In this document: positions 1 through 9,576 of the stretch, one piece after another
How positions within the stretch are numbered: position 1 is the stretch's first letter
Layout of the letters: each line of letters starts with the position of its first letter
From: Geobacillus vulcani PSS1
GTDB taxonomy: Bacteria; Bacillota; Bacilli; Bacillales; Anoxybacillaceae
Direction: 5' to 3'
Assembly (NCBI RefSeq): GCF_000733845.1
Contig: NZ_JPOI01000001.1
Coordinates: 2,419,001 to 2,483,000, forward strand
Length of the DNA: 64,000 nucleotides
Translations under genes and position numbers: made by a program
The notes under the pieces: model-generated
Told to the model about the DNA's origin: nothing
Seen by the model: only the letters and a program-made list of their open reading frames with translations
Databases searched by the model: none

Positions 1-110
1 CGGGTGGAGGGCAAAACGTTGCTCATGGATCTTTTCCGTGAAAATGCAGGACTGACGCGGATTTTCATGCCCGGGTGGAGGGCAAAAGGTTGCCCATGGA
101 TCTTTTCTGT
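1..110. repeat. 71-base tandem repeat, two units
   Basis: Two copies of a 71-base unit lie in direct tandem. The first fills 1-71; the second starts at 72 and stays similar until about 110. Each opens CGGGTGGAGGGCAAAA and contains CATGGATCTTTTC. A related copy in the opposite orientation lies at 20061-20117 beside the IS110 element, and short pieces occur near 21631 and 42884. The window edge cuts the array, so its length is unknown. Confidence 0.8.
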
Positions 111-153
111 CGTTATCGTGGCTTGTGGTTCACATGTTTATGCACCGTCTTAG

Positions 154-522
154 TCAGTCCATTCTCTGAAATCGGCGGTAACATTTCCAGATCATTGCAA
201 GAAATACGCCATAGCCGACAAGCGAATACCAGTGGCTCCATTCAGGGGTGTGAATGAACCAGCCCACTTCTTCCGCTTTCGATTCGAATGCCGATATCAA
301 TGCTGATAGCGAGAGGATGGCAGCTGCCCGTCCGATGCGTCCAAGCCGCTCCATGAAGGCAAGAAACAAAACGGTGCCAAGCGGCAGCACGATAGCGGTA
401 AAGAAAATATCGATCGAAAAGACAGAAGGAAAGGGACGTTTCGGAAACGTATACAGCCCTTTTCCCACAAAATACAAATCCAAATACGTCCCCGCCCAGG
501 AAGCGAGCAGCGCCGAAGCCAT
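154..522 (-). CDS. small integral membrane protein, CBO0543-like
   Basis: A protein of about 122 residues with three or four hydrophobic segments (roughly residues 2-20, 33-58, 62-75 and 93-108) and a basic C-terminus, so an inner-membrane protein of unknown function. The sequence resembles the CBO0543 family of Bacillaceae membrane proteins, although that match is from memory. The frame stays open upstream into the end of the DUF2515 gene. I place the start at the ATG at 522, just after that gene's stop, which avoids an 89-base overlap, but no clear ribosome site precedes it. Expression probably depends on coupling to the upstream gene. Family members are often somewhat longer, so the N-terminus is uncertain. 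Confidence 0.5.
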   Translation of the reverse strand: MASALLASWAGTYLDLYFVGKGLYTFPKRPFPSVFSIDIFFTAIVLPLGTVLFLAFMERLGRIGRAAAILSLSALISAFESKAEEVGWFIHTPEWSHWYSLVGYGVFLAMIWKCYRRFQRMD

Positions 523-535
523 GTAGGCGCGGCGG

Positions 536-1681
536 TTAGCGCGCGTGAAAGAAGGCGTGTTTGGCGATGATCGCCAGCTCCATTTTTTCGAGCGTTTCAC
601 AATAGGCATTGACCATCTCCCCATTCACTGATGCTTCCATTTTCACAAGATAGTGGACAACGTGCGGGTCCGTAAACCAATCGCCGGGTTCGGCCGCTTC
701 GTGGGCGATGTTTTTCCACGCGTGACGAAGCTGCGGGCTGTACAGGCGCGGGGCGCCGGGAACGATTCGGCAATCGCGGATGCGGCGGCGGTACGGCTCC
801 CTTGGGAACGACTCGCACACGTCGTTAAACAAATGCGGCCAATAGTCTTTGCGCGAGCCGGTATGCGGATGTCTTGACGCCCAATGAACGATTTTTTCCA
901 GCGTTTCACTGTCGTCGAACAAAATGGCGTACAGCCGTTTGCCGAGCAAAATACGTTCATGGAGCGACTCAAATTGATGGAGTGTTTGGCCAATCAAGGC
1001 GGTGCCGCCCTGGCCGTCGTCATACGGGAACAAAATGTGATTGAAATGGAACAGCTCTTGCAGTTTAAACCCGAGCGTCTGAAAGACCGTTTGCCGAAAT
1101 ACGGGATGTTGAACGACCCGTTGCTCCAAGTAGTTTTGTTCGTTAATGACTAGGGCGATTGCCAACGTGTACGGGTCACCGCGGCGCCAAAAATGTTGCC
1201 ATATCGTTTCCATAAACGTCGAGACGCCAAGCCATGGCAATAAATAAAATAACGGCTCTCCCCGCTTTTTGCTTTCCTCATACAACAAAAACTGCGGATA
1301 AATGTCTTGGAAAATGAGCCAATTGCTGCGCTCCAAAAAGGCGAAAAACGACTGCCGCTCGTCTTCCGAGAGCAGCCTCATGAGCAGTTCCCCTTTTAAA
1401 TCGGTCATATTCCAGCCGCCGTTGCGCGACACCATATGCCCTAAAAATGCCCAATGAATTTCGCGATGGCGCAAGTAAAAATTGAGATAGGCCGCTGTCC
1501 GGGTGACATTGTTTTCGTTTTGCTCCGCCGTCACCGCCTGGATGCGGCGGATGAGCTGCCGCTCTTTGGCTGTCAGATCGCGTTCTGATACCGCCGTTGT
1601 TCCTTTCTTTTTCTTCAACTCTCGATAGACATCAACGAGAGAAAGGGGAAGAGACGAGGTTTTCGGTTTACGACAACGCAT
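536..1681 (-). CDS. DUF2515 (YppC-like) protein
   Basis: A 381-residue soluble protein of unknown function. The central stretch NVTRTAAYLNFY, then HWAFLGHMVSRNGGWN, is the conserved core of DUF2515, the family of B. subtilis YppC. The frame opens further upstream, to 1816, but that would run into the divergent cyclase gene. The ATG at 1681 is preceded by AAAGGAGGT with five bases of spacing, which settles the start. It is divergent from the terpene cyclase at 1766 with only 84 bases between them, so the two promoters must be compact or overlapping. The membrane-protein gene follows immediately downstream. No catalytic motif is recognisable. Confidence 0.75.
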   Translation of the reverse strand: MRCRKPKTSSLPLSLVDVYRELKKKKGTTAVSERDLTAKERQLIRRIQAVTAEQNENNVTRTAAYLNFYLRHREIHWAFLGHMVSRNGGWNMTDLKGELLMRLLSEDERQSFFAFLERSNWLIFQDIYPQFLLYEESKKRGEPLFYLLPWLGVSTFMETIWQHFWRRGDPYTLAIALVINEQNYLEQRVVQHPVFRQTVFQTLGFKLQELFHFNHILFPYDDGQGGTALIGQTLHQFESLHERILLGKRLYAILFDDSETLEKIVHWASRHPHTGSRKDYWPHLFNDVCESFPREPYRRRIRDCRIVPGAPRLYSPQLRHAWKNIAHEAAEPGDWFTDPHVVHYLVKMEASVNGEMVNAYCETLEKMELAIIAKHAFFHAR

Positions 1682-1765
1682 GATGACCTCCTTTTGGCGC
1701 ATCATGGGCTCGCCAATTGAATAAATATGGAAAGAAACGGGATTTTCGAAAAAAGGTGGCGATGA

Positions 1766-3622
1766 ATGGTGGCTGATGAACGAAGTGTGCTCATTGATGC
1801 GCTCAAACAGTCCCAAGCAGCTGATGGATCGTGGCGGTTTCCGTTTGAAACCGGCATTTCCACCGATGCCTATATGATCATTTTACTGCGGACGCTCGAA
1901 ATAAATGATGAACCGTTGATCCAAGCGCTCGTCGAGCGAATCGAAAGCCGTCAGGAGGCAAACGGGGCGTGGAAGCTGTTTGCCGATGAAGGAGACGGCA
2001 ACGTGACGGCAACAACCGAGGCGTATTATGCCTTGCTTTACTCCGGCTACCGAAAAAAAACCGATCCGCACATGCAAAAGGCAAAAATGCGCATTTTGGA
2101 AATGGGCGGTTTAGAGAACGTCCATCTATTTACAAAAGTGATGCTGGCTTTGACCGGACAGCACCCATGGCCTAGACGGTTTCCGCTGCCGCTTGCCTTT
2201 TTCCTTCTCCCCCCGTCGTTTCCGCTTAATATGTATGACCTTTCCGTGTATGGAAGGGCGAACATGATTCCGCTTCTGGTCGCCGCGGAGCGCCGGTACA
2301 GTAGGAAAACGGCGAAAAGCCCAGACTTGTCTGATTTGGCAGCTTCCCGCGGAGGTTGGCGGCTGCCGGAAAACCGGGCGCTATGGTCATACATCAAGCG
2401 AGCGTTGACCGGTTTTCCAGACGAGCTGCACGATGCCGCCAAACAACGCGCCGTCCGTTATATGTTCGGTCATATCGAGCCGGATGGAACGTTGTACAGC
2501 TATTTCAGCTCGACGTTTTTGTTCATTTTTGCGTTGCTCGCGCTTGGTTATCCAAAAGACGACCTGCATATTGCCCGGGCTGTTCGCGGTTTGCGCTCAC
2601 TGCGAACCGAAATCGATGGGCATACGCATATGCAATATACCACCGCTTCCGTCTGGAATACGGCGTTGGCGAGCTATGCGCTGCAGGAAGCGGGCGTGCC
2701 GTCGACTGACCGGACGATTGAGAAAGCGAACCGCTATTTGTTGTCGCGCCAGCACATTCGCTACGGCGACTGGGCGGTGCACAATCCGCACAGCCTACCG
2801 GGCGGCTGGGGATTTTCCGATGTGAATACGATGAATCCGGACGTCGACGATACGACCGCCGCGCTGCGCGCCATCCGTCGGGCGGCGGCCAAAGAGACGG
2901 CGTTTCGCCATGCGTGGGACCGGGCGAATCGATGGCTGTTTTCGATGCAAAACAATGACGGCGGGTTTGCGGCGTTTGAAAAGAACGTAGGCAAACGGTT
3001 TTGGCGGTATTTGCTGATCGAAGGGGCGGAATTTTTGTTGATGGACCCGTCAACAGCGGATTTGACCGGACGGACGCTTGAATATTTCGGAACGTTCGCT
3101 GGATTAACAAAAGACCACCCCGCCGTCGCCCGCGCCGTCGACTGGCTGCTTGACCATCAGGAAGCTGACGGCTCGTGGTATGGGCGCTGGGGGATTTGCT
3201 ATGTATACGGCACATGGGCGGCGGTGACGGGGCTTTCGGCTGTCGGCGTCTCGGCCGATCATCCGGCGATGCAAAAAGCTGTTCATTGGCTTTTAAGCAT
3301 CCAAAATGCTGATGGCGGCTGGGGTGAGTCGTGCAAAAGTGACGGAGCAAAAACGTATGTGCCGCTTGGCGCCAGCACGCCCGTCCATACCGCTTGGGCG
3401 CTCGATGCACTGATCGCTGCCGCCGAGCGGCCGACCCCGGAAATGAAAGCCGGTGTTCGCGCCCTAGTCCGTATGCTTCATCACCCGGATTGGACCGCCT
3501 CGTACCCGGTCGGACAAGGGATGGCCGGCGCCTTTTACATCCATTATCATAGCTACCGCTATATTTTTCCGCTGTTGGCGCTCGCCCATTACGAGCAAAA
3601 GTTCTGTCTGATTGCCAATTAG
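1766..3622 (+). CDS. sqhC: terpene cyclase: tetraprenyl-beta-curcumene cyclase / squalene-hopene cyclase family
   Basis: A 618-residue class II terpene cyclase. The protonating acid motif DVDD is at residues 359-362 (context NPDVDDTTAAL). Several QW repeats are visible: QNNDGGFAAFE, QEADGSWYGRW and QNADGGWGE. In Bacillus the orthologue cyclises tetraprenyl-beta-curcumene to sporulenes and can also act on squalene; length and motif context fit that sporulenol synthase branch better than the Alicyclobacillus hopene cyclases, but the substrate is inferred. It should act at the membrane face. The start at 1766 has AAAGGTGG upstream. Transcribed alone, away from the DUF2515 gene. No upstream prenyl-chain genes are in the window. 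Confidence 0.88.
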   Translation: MVADERSVLIDALKQSQAADGSWRFPFETGISTDAYMIILLRTLEINDEPLIQALVERIESRQEANGAWKLFADEGDGNVTATTEAYYALLYSGYRKKTDPHMQKAKMRILEMGGLENVHLFTKVMLALTGQHPWPRRFPLPLAFFLLPPSFPLNMYDLSVYGRANMIPLLVAAERRYSRKTAKSPDLSDLAASRGGWRLPENRALWSYIKRALTGFPDELHDAAKQRAVRYMFGHIEPDGTLYSYFSSTFLFIFALLALGYPKDDLHIARAVRGLRSLRTEIDGHTHMQYTTASVWNTALASYALQEAGVPSTDRTIEKANRYLLSRQHIRYGDWAVHNPHSLPGGWGFSDVNTMNPDVDDTTAALRAIRRAAAKETAFRHAWDRANRWLFSMQNNDGGFAAFEKNVGKRFWRYLLIEGAEFLLMDPSTADLTGRTLEYFGTFAGLTKDHPAVARAVDWLLDHQEADGSWYGRWGICYVYGTWAAVTGLSAVGVSADHPAMQKAVHWLLSIQNADGGWGESCKSDGAKTYVPLGASTPVHTAWALDALIAAAERPTPEMKAGVRALVRMLHHPDWTASYPVGQGMAGAFYIHYHSYRYIFPLLALAHYEQKFCLIAN

Positions 3623-3776
3623 CTAACAGCCCATACATGGGTAAAAGCGAAGGAGATGATTGAACGAAAGATCTCCTAGAGTGGAGAGTTCTTCTGCAGT
3701 TAGCCAGAAACGAAATGCATCAGTATAGAAGTGGGCCTTCTCTTTCCCTCACAAGAAAATCCGACAATTGCCGGGA

Positions 3777-3805
3777 TTGAATATCCTGATTATTATGTAT
3801 AGAAT
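3777..3805 (+). promoter_or_regulatory. probable sigma-A promoter of the lipase gene
   Basis: TTGAAT at 3777-3782, 17 bases, then TAGAAT at 3800-3805. The region also carries the partly symmetric elements GAATATCCTGA and GAATATTCAGG, which could be a binding site, but no regulator is identified. The rest of 3623-3776 shows no other recognisable signal. Confidence 0.5.
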
Positions 3806-3862
3806 ATTCAGGCAATTAACCATAAGGGGGTTCAGTCTATTCGAGGGGAGGAGAAGGAGAGC

Positions 3863-5116
3863 ATGATGAAATGCTATCGGGTTCTGTTTCTGTTGCTCGG
3901 ATTATGGTTTGTGTTCGGCCTATCGGTCACGGCAGGGCGGGCCGAAGCGGCAGCTTCACGCGCCAATGATGCCCCCATCGTGCTTCTCCATGGTTTTACC
4001 GGCTGGGGAAGGGACGAAATGGTTGGATTCAAGTACTGGGGCGGCGTGCGCGACGATATCGAACAATGGTTGAACGACAACGGTTATCGAACTTATACGC
4101 TGGCGGTTGGACCGCTCTCAAGCAATTGGGACCGAGCGTGTGAAGCGTATGCTCAGCTTGTCGGTGGAACGGTCGATTACGGGGCAGCCCATGCGGCAAA
4201 GCACGGTCATGCGCGGTTTGGCCGCGCGTATCCCGGCCTGTTGCCAGAATTGAAACGGGGCGGCCTCATTCATATCATCGCCCATAGCCAAGGAGGACAG
4301 ACGGCCCGCTTGCTTGTCTCACTCCTAGAGAATGGCAGCCAAGAAGAGCGGGAGTACGCCAAGGCGCACAATGTGTCGTTGTCACCGTTGTTCGAAGGCG
4401 GCCATCGTTTCGTGTTAAGTGTGACGACGATCGCCACTCCTCATGACGGAACGACGCTTGTCAATATGGTCGATTTCACCGACCGCTTCTTTGATTTGCA
4501 AAAAGCGGTGCTGAAAACGGCGGCTGTCGCCAGCAATGTGCCTTACACAGACAGCGTGTACGACTTCAAACTCGACCAATGGGGACTGCGCCGCCAGCCG
4601 GGTGAATCGTTCGACCATTATGTTGAACGGCTCAAGCGCTCTCCGGTTTGGACGTCCACAGATACCGCCCGCTACGATTTATCCATTCCCGGCGCTGAAG
4701 CGTTGAATCGGTGGGTGCAAGCGAGTCCCAACACGTATTATTTGAGTTTTTCCACCGAGCGAACGGAGCAAGGCGCATGGACTGGAAACCATTATCCGGA
4801 GCTCGGCATGAACGCATTTAGTGCGGTCGTTTGCGCTCCGTTTCTCGGTTCGTACCGCAATCCAGCGCTCGGCATTGACGATCGCTGGCTTGAAAACGAC
4901 GGCATCGTCAATACGGTTTCGATGAACGGTCCAAAACGTGGGTCGAGCGATCGAATCGTGCCGTATGATGGGACAATACGAAAAGGGGTTTGGAATGACA
5001 TGGGAACGTACAATGTCGATCATTTGGAAGTCGTTGGCATTGACCCGAATCCGTTGTTTCCGATTCGTTCCTTTTATTTGCGCCTTGCCGAGCAGTTGGC
5101 AGGCTTGCGGCCGTGA
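3863..5116 (+). CDS. lip: secreted thermoalkalophilic triacylglycerol lipase, family I.5
   Basis: A 417-residue secreted lipase that hydrolyses triglycerides outside the cell. A Sec signal peptide of about 29 residues has a hydrophobic core LFLLLGLWFVFGL and ends near AEA. The nucleophile motif AHSQG (alanine replacing the usual first glycine) puts the catalytic serine at precursor residue 142; with a 29-residue leader this is mature Ser113, as in the BTL2/T1/L1 lipases. Asp in ENDGIVN and His in NVDHLEV complete the known triad. The sequence is nearly the same as described Geobacillus lipases. Ribosome site GGGGAGGAGAAGGAG precedes the ATG at 3863. Single gene; its stop codon directly abuts an IS605-type element. 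Confidence 0.96.
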   Translation: MMKCYRVLFLLLGLWFVFGLSVTAGRAEAAASRANDAPIVLLHGFTGWGRDEMVGFKYWGGVRDDIEQWLNDNGYRTYTLAVGPLSSNWDRACEAYAQLVGGTVDYGAAHAAKHGHARFGRAYPGLLPELKRGGLIHIIAHSQGGQTARLLVSLLENGSQEEREYAKAHNVSLSPLFEGGHRFVLSVTTIATPHDGTTLVNMVDFTDRFFDLQKAVLKTAAVASNVPYTDSVYDFKLDQWGLRRQPGESFDHYVERLKRSPVWTSTDTARYDLSIPGAEALNRWVQASPNTYYLSFSTERTEQGAWTGNHYPELGMNAFSAVVCAPFLGSYRNPALGIDDRWLENDGIVNTVSMNGPKRGSSDRIVPYDGTIRKGVWNDMGTYNVDHLEVVGIDPNPLFPIRSFYLRLAEQLAGLRP

Positions 5117-5450
5117 ACTACTCCCACTTAGCTTTGCTTAAAGTGGGAGCTTCTCAGTTCCGCGACGAAAGCAACCTTTCGTCTCCCTGAGCGTGACTTC
5201 GGGTCGTCCCAACCCTAGATATCCGACATGACGGAAGTTCTTTTCTACCTTGGCTATTTTACGAGTGGAAGGAATCTGCTTGGTTCTTGCCTATTCATTT
5301 GTCCACTCAACCCCCATATAGCCACTTATCAAGAAACATATGATCAGTTTATCATAAGATTTGGCTAACGCCAACCGAAATTCATCTCCCACTGATCGTT
5401 GGGCTACGCCCTTCACACGTTTGAAGTGGGAGACTTCTTTCGGAATTATG
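5117..5450 (-). mobile_element. transposase-less IS200/IS605-type element with hairpin ends
   Basis: Reading on the minus strand, the left end (5450 down to about 5340) is nearly identical to the left end of the tnpA-bearing copy at 48333: it starts CATAATTCCGAAAGAAG, directly after TTTAA, and holds the CTCCCAC/GTGGGAG stem and a TTGGC..GCCAA hairpin. The right end is the hairpin CTCCCACTT/AAGTGGGAG at 5121-5149, next to the lipase stop codon. Between them there is no transposase frame, but there is a structured stretch with a perfect GACGAAAG/CTTTCGTC stem (about 5162-5181). This looks like a non-autonomous derivative that may keep an omega-RNA-like scaffold. The exact right boundary is uncertain. 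Confidence 0.65.
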
Positions 5451-5478
5451 TTAAAACAAGCATTTGGCGAAAAAGAGG

Positions 5479-5590
5479 CTGACTCAAACGGCTGTCTACC
5501 TTTCAGGCAACATATCGTGCGGCAGAAGCAGTCAGTACGTATATATAGCGGATGAAAAAGGGTGCTCCCAGCCCTTTGGGGACACCCTTC
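5479..5590 (+). repeat. dispersed intergenic repeat ending in a GGTGTCCC hairpin, copy 1
   Basis: Shares with 48207-48323 the order GGCTGAC, CAACATATCGTG, GGCAG, ATATATAGCG and a terminal stem-loop (here GGGTGCTCCC against GGGGACACCC, 5560-5587). A more diverged copy is at 7840-7957. No coding potential. The hairpin could act as a terminator but is followed by only a weak T-run here. Confidence 0.65.
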
Positions 5591-5709
5591 CTTTCGGTTC
5601 ACACCCCACACCGGCAAGCGGTGATGTTCATCCCAGGTCGAGGAACTATTTATCATCCATGGCCCCTTTCAAGGATCGCAATTGAATCGTGCATCCGGCT
5701 TCCCAGCAT

Positions 5710-5803
5710 CGTTTCCCAAGCGAAAAACGTTGTAGCATCGGCCGTTCTTGTCGTCCATTCACTCATCGCGATCAAGGGTAACAGCTGTTTTTCACCAGCC
5801 TCC
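5710..5803 (+). repeat. about 90-base dispersed repeat, copy 1
   Basis: Pattern CGTTTCCCAAGCGAAAAACG, then TTGTAGCATCGG.CGTTCTT, then a variable part, ending CTGTTTTTCACCAGCCTCC. It recurs at 5878-5970 and 46717-46805. No gene is seen in this intergenic zone. Confidence 0.6.
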
Positions 5804-5877
5804 GATGAAAATGCCGCGCCTTGATCGGTCATTTTTTAGGAGGCTGGTGATTTACTCGCGCAACCGCTTCTCGGAAT

Positions 5878-5970
5878 CGTTTCTTGAGTAGAAAAAGCTT
5901 GTTGCATCAGTCTCTATGTTCGCGCATTCAATCATCGATCAAGGCAAATAGGGATTTTTCACCAACCTCT
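5878..5970 (+). repeat. about 90-base dispersed repeat, copy 2
   Basis: Same layout as copy 1: CGTTTCTTGAGTAGAAAAAG, TTGCATCAGTCTCTATGTTC, ending GGGATTTTTCACCAACCTCT. The segment 5804-5877 between the copies holds TTGATCGG and an AGGAGGCTGGTGA element complementary to the end of copy 1, but no gene. Confidence 0.6.
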
Positions 5971-6042
5971 TAGGGAGCAAGGGCTCATGAATGTTTTTTG
6001 CGGAGCAAGCTCTTAAGCTGTATGACGGCCGCGGATGTCCGA

Positions 6043-6051
6043 TGGTATAAT
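6043..6051 (+). promoter_or_regulatory. extended -10 promoter for the Uma2 gene
   Basis: TGGTATAAT at 6043-6051 is an extended -10 element; the -35 region is poor (TGACGG near 6023). A start site near 6058 would support translation from the ATG at 6077 rather than the earlier in-frame codon at 6035. Confidence 0.5.
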
Positions 6052-6076
6052 AAGGGTAAAGCAAGCGGATGGGGGA

Positions 6077-6661
6077 ATGGACGTGAAGCCGACAGAGCGG
6101 CAAAAGAAACGGTATACGTATCAAGATTATGTCAAGTGGGACGGAAGGTGGGAGCTGATCAACGGCGTGCCCTACAACATGGCACCAGCTCCTTCATTTG
6201 TCCACCAGTCTATCGTCGGGGAATTGTATGTCGCTTTGCGGGCATTTTTTCGTGAAAAAGGATGCACGGTGGTCATGGCGCCATTTGATATACGCCTTGA
6301 TGAGCAGGGGGACTATGAACAGGCGAAGCATGTCGTGCAACCAGATATCAGCGTCATTTGCGATCAAAGCCAAATTGGCAGCCGAGGCTGCGATGGTCCG
6401 CCTGACTTGGTAGTGGAAGTGCTTTCACCCAGTACAGCGTTGAAAGATCGAAACGAAAAGTATATGTTGTACGAACAGTTTGGCGTCAAGGAATATTGGA
6501 TCGTCGATCCGCTGCATCGGACGGTGGAAGTGTACGGCCGTGGTGAGAAAGGGTACGAGAAGCGGAATGTCTTTGGCGAACGCGATGCCCTTGTCTCATT
6601 TTTGTTTGCGGAGTTGTCCATTCCATTGGCTGACGTATTTCAAAGTAATCATAGAGAGTGA
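6077..6661 (+). CDS. Uma2 family (DUF820) PD-(D/E)XK endonuclease-like protein
   Basis: A 194-residue protein with the restriction-endonuclease fold of the Uma2/DUF820 family. The typical core is present: QPDISVICD, then DLVVEVLSPST, then DRNEKYMLYEQFGVKEYWIVDP. The acidic residues and the lysine of the PD-(D/E)XK site are therefore intact. The biological role of these proteins is unknown; they are common in cyanobacteria and thermophiles and are often associated with mobile DNA. The start at 6077 follows GGGGG and lies just behind the extended -10 promoter. The pterin dehydratase gene begins nine bases after the stop and is probably co-transcribed. Confidence 0.85.
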   Translation: MDVKPTERQKKRYTYQDYVKWDGRWELINGVPYNMAPAPSFVHQSIVGELYVALRAFFREKGCTVVMAPFDIRLDEQGDYEQAKHVVQPDISVICDQSQIGSRGCDGPPDLVVEVLSPSTALKDRNEKYMLYEQFGVKEYWIVDPLHRTVEVYGRGEKGYEKRNVFGERDALVSFLFAELSIPLADVFQSNHRE

Positions 6662-7749
<1,088 letters not shown>

Positions 7750-7839
7750 GGCGAAACAAAATGTTGGCATCGCACAGCGGTTTCGTTTCAAAGCCGAAAA
7801 GGGTTGACTCTGAAGGTGATCCGCCAGAACATGTGGTCG

Positions 7840-7957
7840 AAATGGTTTTGTGTGCGGCTTATTAGGAAAAGGGGATTCGCCTTCAATGCAGCATCGTGTT
7901 GTTCGATGTGTATATAGCCGCAAAAGAAGGTGTCCCGAGGCAACGGGACACCTTCTT
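7840..7957. repeat. dispersed intergenic repeat, diverged copy 2, with terminator
   Basis: Matches the copies at 5479 and 48207 in the core (GGGATTCGCC, GCATCGTG, GTATATAGC) and ends in the same GGTGTCCC stem. More diverged upstream than the other two copies. Confidence 0.45.
7924..7957. terminator. bidirectional terminator between the SDR gene and yceI
   Basis: A perfect 14-base stem, AAGAAGGTGTCCCG against its complement, with a six-base loop. It sits between two convergent genes and can serve both. T-runs are short on each side. Confidence 0.75.
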
Positions 7958-7968
7958 CGCTGCGCCGC

Positions 7969-8496
7969 TCAGCTGAGGGCGAACTCAAAGCTGGCGTTGA
8001 GTTTTACCTCTTTTCCGACGAGGAATCCGCCAGTTTCGAGCGCGACGTTCCACACCAATCCGTAATCTTCACGATTGATCGTTCCTTCGACGTCAAAGCC
8101 GACGGTGATGCCGCCGGTAAGCGGGTTTTTCACTTGACCGTTGTATTCGACTTTGAACGTTTCCGTTCTCGTCACGCCGCGAATCGTCAGCTGTCCGGTC
8201 ACTTCGTATTCAGTGTCGGACAGTTTGCGCACCGAGTCGCTGACAAAGGTGATGGTCGGATAGTTCTCGACGTCGAAAAAGTCGGCCGAGCGGAGGTGGT
8301 TGTCGCGGTCGGCGTTTTTCGTATCGATTGAAGCGGCGTCAACCGTTACCTTTACTTTCAGCGACTCCAGTTCATTCACATCGCCTTGCACGTCGACGTC
8401 AAAGTTGGTAAATTCCCCTTTTGCTTTGGAAATCATCATATGCCGGACTTGAAAAGTGATCGAGCTGTGCGCTTTGTCAAGTTGGAATGTTGTCAT
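7969..8496 (-). CDS. YceI family protein
   Basis: A 175-residue protein with the YceI lipocalin-like beta-barrel signature: FQLDKAHSSITFQVRHMM at the start, FFDVENYPTITFVSD in the middle, and GFDVEGTINREDYGL near the end. Family members bind long isoprenoids and are often periplasmic, but this one has no signal peptide and is expected in the cytoplasm, as in other Bacillus. Length is normal. The start ATG at 8496 has GGGGGAG upstream. It is divergent from murR and has its own promoter at 8536-8564. Confidence 0.9.
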   Translation of the reverse strand: MTTFQLDKAHSSITFQVRHMMISKAKGEFTNFDVDVQGDVNELESLKVKVTVDAASIDTKNADRDNHLRSADFFDVENYPTITFVSDSVRKLSDTEYEVTGQLTIRGVTRTETFKVEYNGQVKNPLTGGITVGFDVEGTINREDYGLVWNVALETGGFLVGKEVKLNASFEFALS

Positions 8497-8535
8497 TGTT
8501 CTCCCCCTCTTGGTTACTTCATCATTCCATCATTA

Positions 8536-8564
8536 ATCATAGCAGATATATATCTTGAATTCAA
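8536..8564 (-). promoter_or_regulatory. yceI promoter with overlapping palindromes
   Basis: On the minus strand, TTGAAT (8564-8559), 17 bases, and TATGAT (8541-8536) preceded by TGC, an extended -10. The -35 lies inside the perfect palindrome TTGAATTCAA (8555-8564) and the spacer holds GATATATATC, so a repressor site is possible. Confidence 0.55.
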
Positions 8565-8656
8565 ACATTTTTTATTCAAGTTTTTTGTGGTGTAGAGTCC
8601 AAAGGGATATCCATGATAAGATGGAAATAGCAACAGTGGCCGGAAAGGATGGGACC

Positions 8657-9517
8657 ATGATGAATGAAATAGGGATCTTAGCGAAAATCGAACAGCAGCT
8701 CGAGCAATTGTCACCGGCGGAACAAAAAGTGGCTGCCTATCTTCTTCGCCATGCGGAGCTGATTCCGACGATGACCACCAAAGAGTTGGCGCGGGCAGCT
8801 GATACAAGCGAGGCGAGTGTCGTTCGCTTTTGCAAGGCGATCGGCATCGGCAGCTTTCCGGGATTGAAGCTGGCGCTTGCCCGTGAGTTGGCGATGGCGG
8901 ATATGAACATTAATGATTTTTCCATCATTGACAAGCCGAATGCGCCGTATGAGCTGTTTATGAAAGTGACCTATGTGAATAAGGCGGCCATTGAGGCGAC
9001 GACGACAACACTCGATAAGCGCGAGTTAGAAAAAGCCGCTGAGGCGATGATCAAAGCCAAGAAGATGGTTTTTTACGGAGTAGGCGGCTCCGCGGCCGCA
9101 GCGGTGGACGCTAGTTATAAGTTTACGAAGCTTGGCTACATGGCGGCAACATCGCCTGATTTTCATACGATGCTGCCACTGGTGGCCCATTTGAAAGAAG
9201 GAGATGTGTTCGTGGCCATATCGACGTCAGGGCGGACGAAAGATGTATTGGAGATCGCCCGGTTTGCCAAAAAGCAGCAGGCGACGGTCATTGCCATTAC
9301 AAAGCTTGATCCTTCATCACCGTTATATAAGGAAGCGGATATTCGACTTGCGCTGCCGGATGTTGAGCAAGACCATCGCATTGGCAGTATGGCATCGAGA
9401 ATGGTGCAGCTCAACGTGATCGATGCCTTGTATTTGATTACGTTCCATCGGGTGGGAAGCCGGGTCATTGAACGATTTCATCAAACAAGAGAAGAAGTGG
9501 TGCGGTTGCGGAGGTAA
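8657..9517 (+). CDS. murR: MurR/RpiR family transcriptional regulator of MurNAc use
   Basis: A 286-residue regulator with an N-terminal RpiR helix-turn-helix (TTKELARAADTSEASVVRFCK, around residues 40-60) and a C-terminal SIS sugar-phosphate domain (VFYGVGGSAAAAVDASY and VAISTSGRTKDVLEIARFAKK). Family members sense MurNAc-6-phosphate or a similar sugar phosphate. The frame opens at 8555, but the ATG at 8657 has AAAGGATGGG upstream and matches the family start. It lies directly before murQ-murP-mupG but is separated from murQ by a terminator and a new promoter, so murR has its own transcript. Confidence 0.85.
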   Translation: MMNEIGILAKIEQQLEQLSPAEQKVAAYLLRHAELIPTMTTKELARAADTSEASVVRFCKAIGIGSFPGLKLALARELAMADMNINDFSIIDKPNAPYELFMKVTYVNKAAIEATTTTLDKRELEKAAEAMIKAKKMVFYGVGGSAAAAVDASYKFTKLGYMAATSPDFHTMLPLVAHLKEGDVFVAISTSGRTKDVLEIARFAKKQQATVIAITKLDPSSPLYKEADIRLALPDVEQDHRIGSMASRMVQLNVIDALYLITFHRVGSRVIERFHQTREEVVRLRR

Positions 9518-9547
9518 AGCGGGTCTGAGACGGGCCCGCTTTTTTTG
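9517..9547 (+). terminator. murR terminator
   Basis: Stem AAGCGGG/CCCGCTT with a loop of about 10 bases, followed by a run of Ts, starting right at the murR stop codon. Confidence 0.8.
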
Positions 9548-9576
9548 TGGGAATGTTTCAAACAAAAAAGAATAGA

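Noticed and set aside
2523-3638. 371-codon open frame antisense to the terpene cyclase gene
   Set aside because: Shadow frame of a GC-rich gene; no ribosome site and no recognisable domain, while the plus strand has all cyclase motifs.
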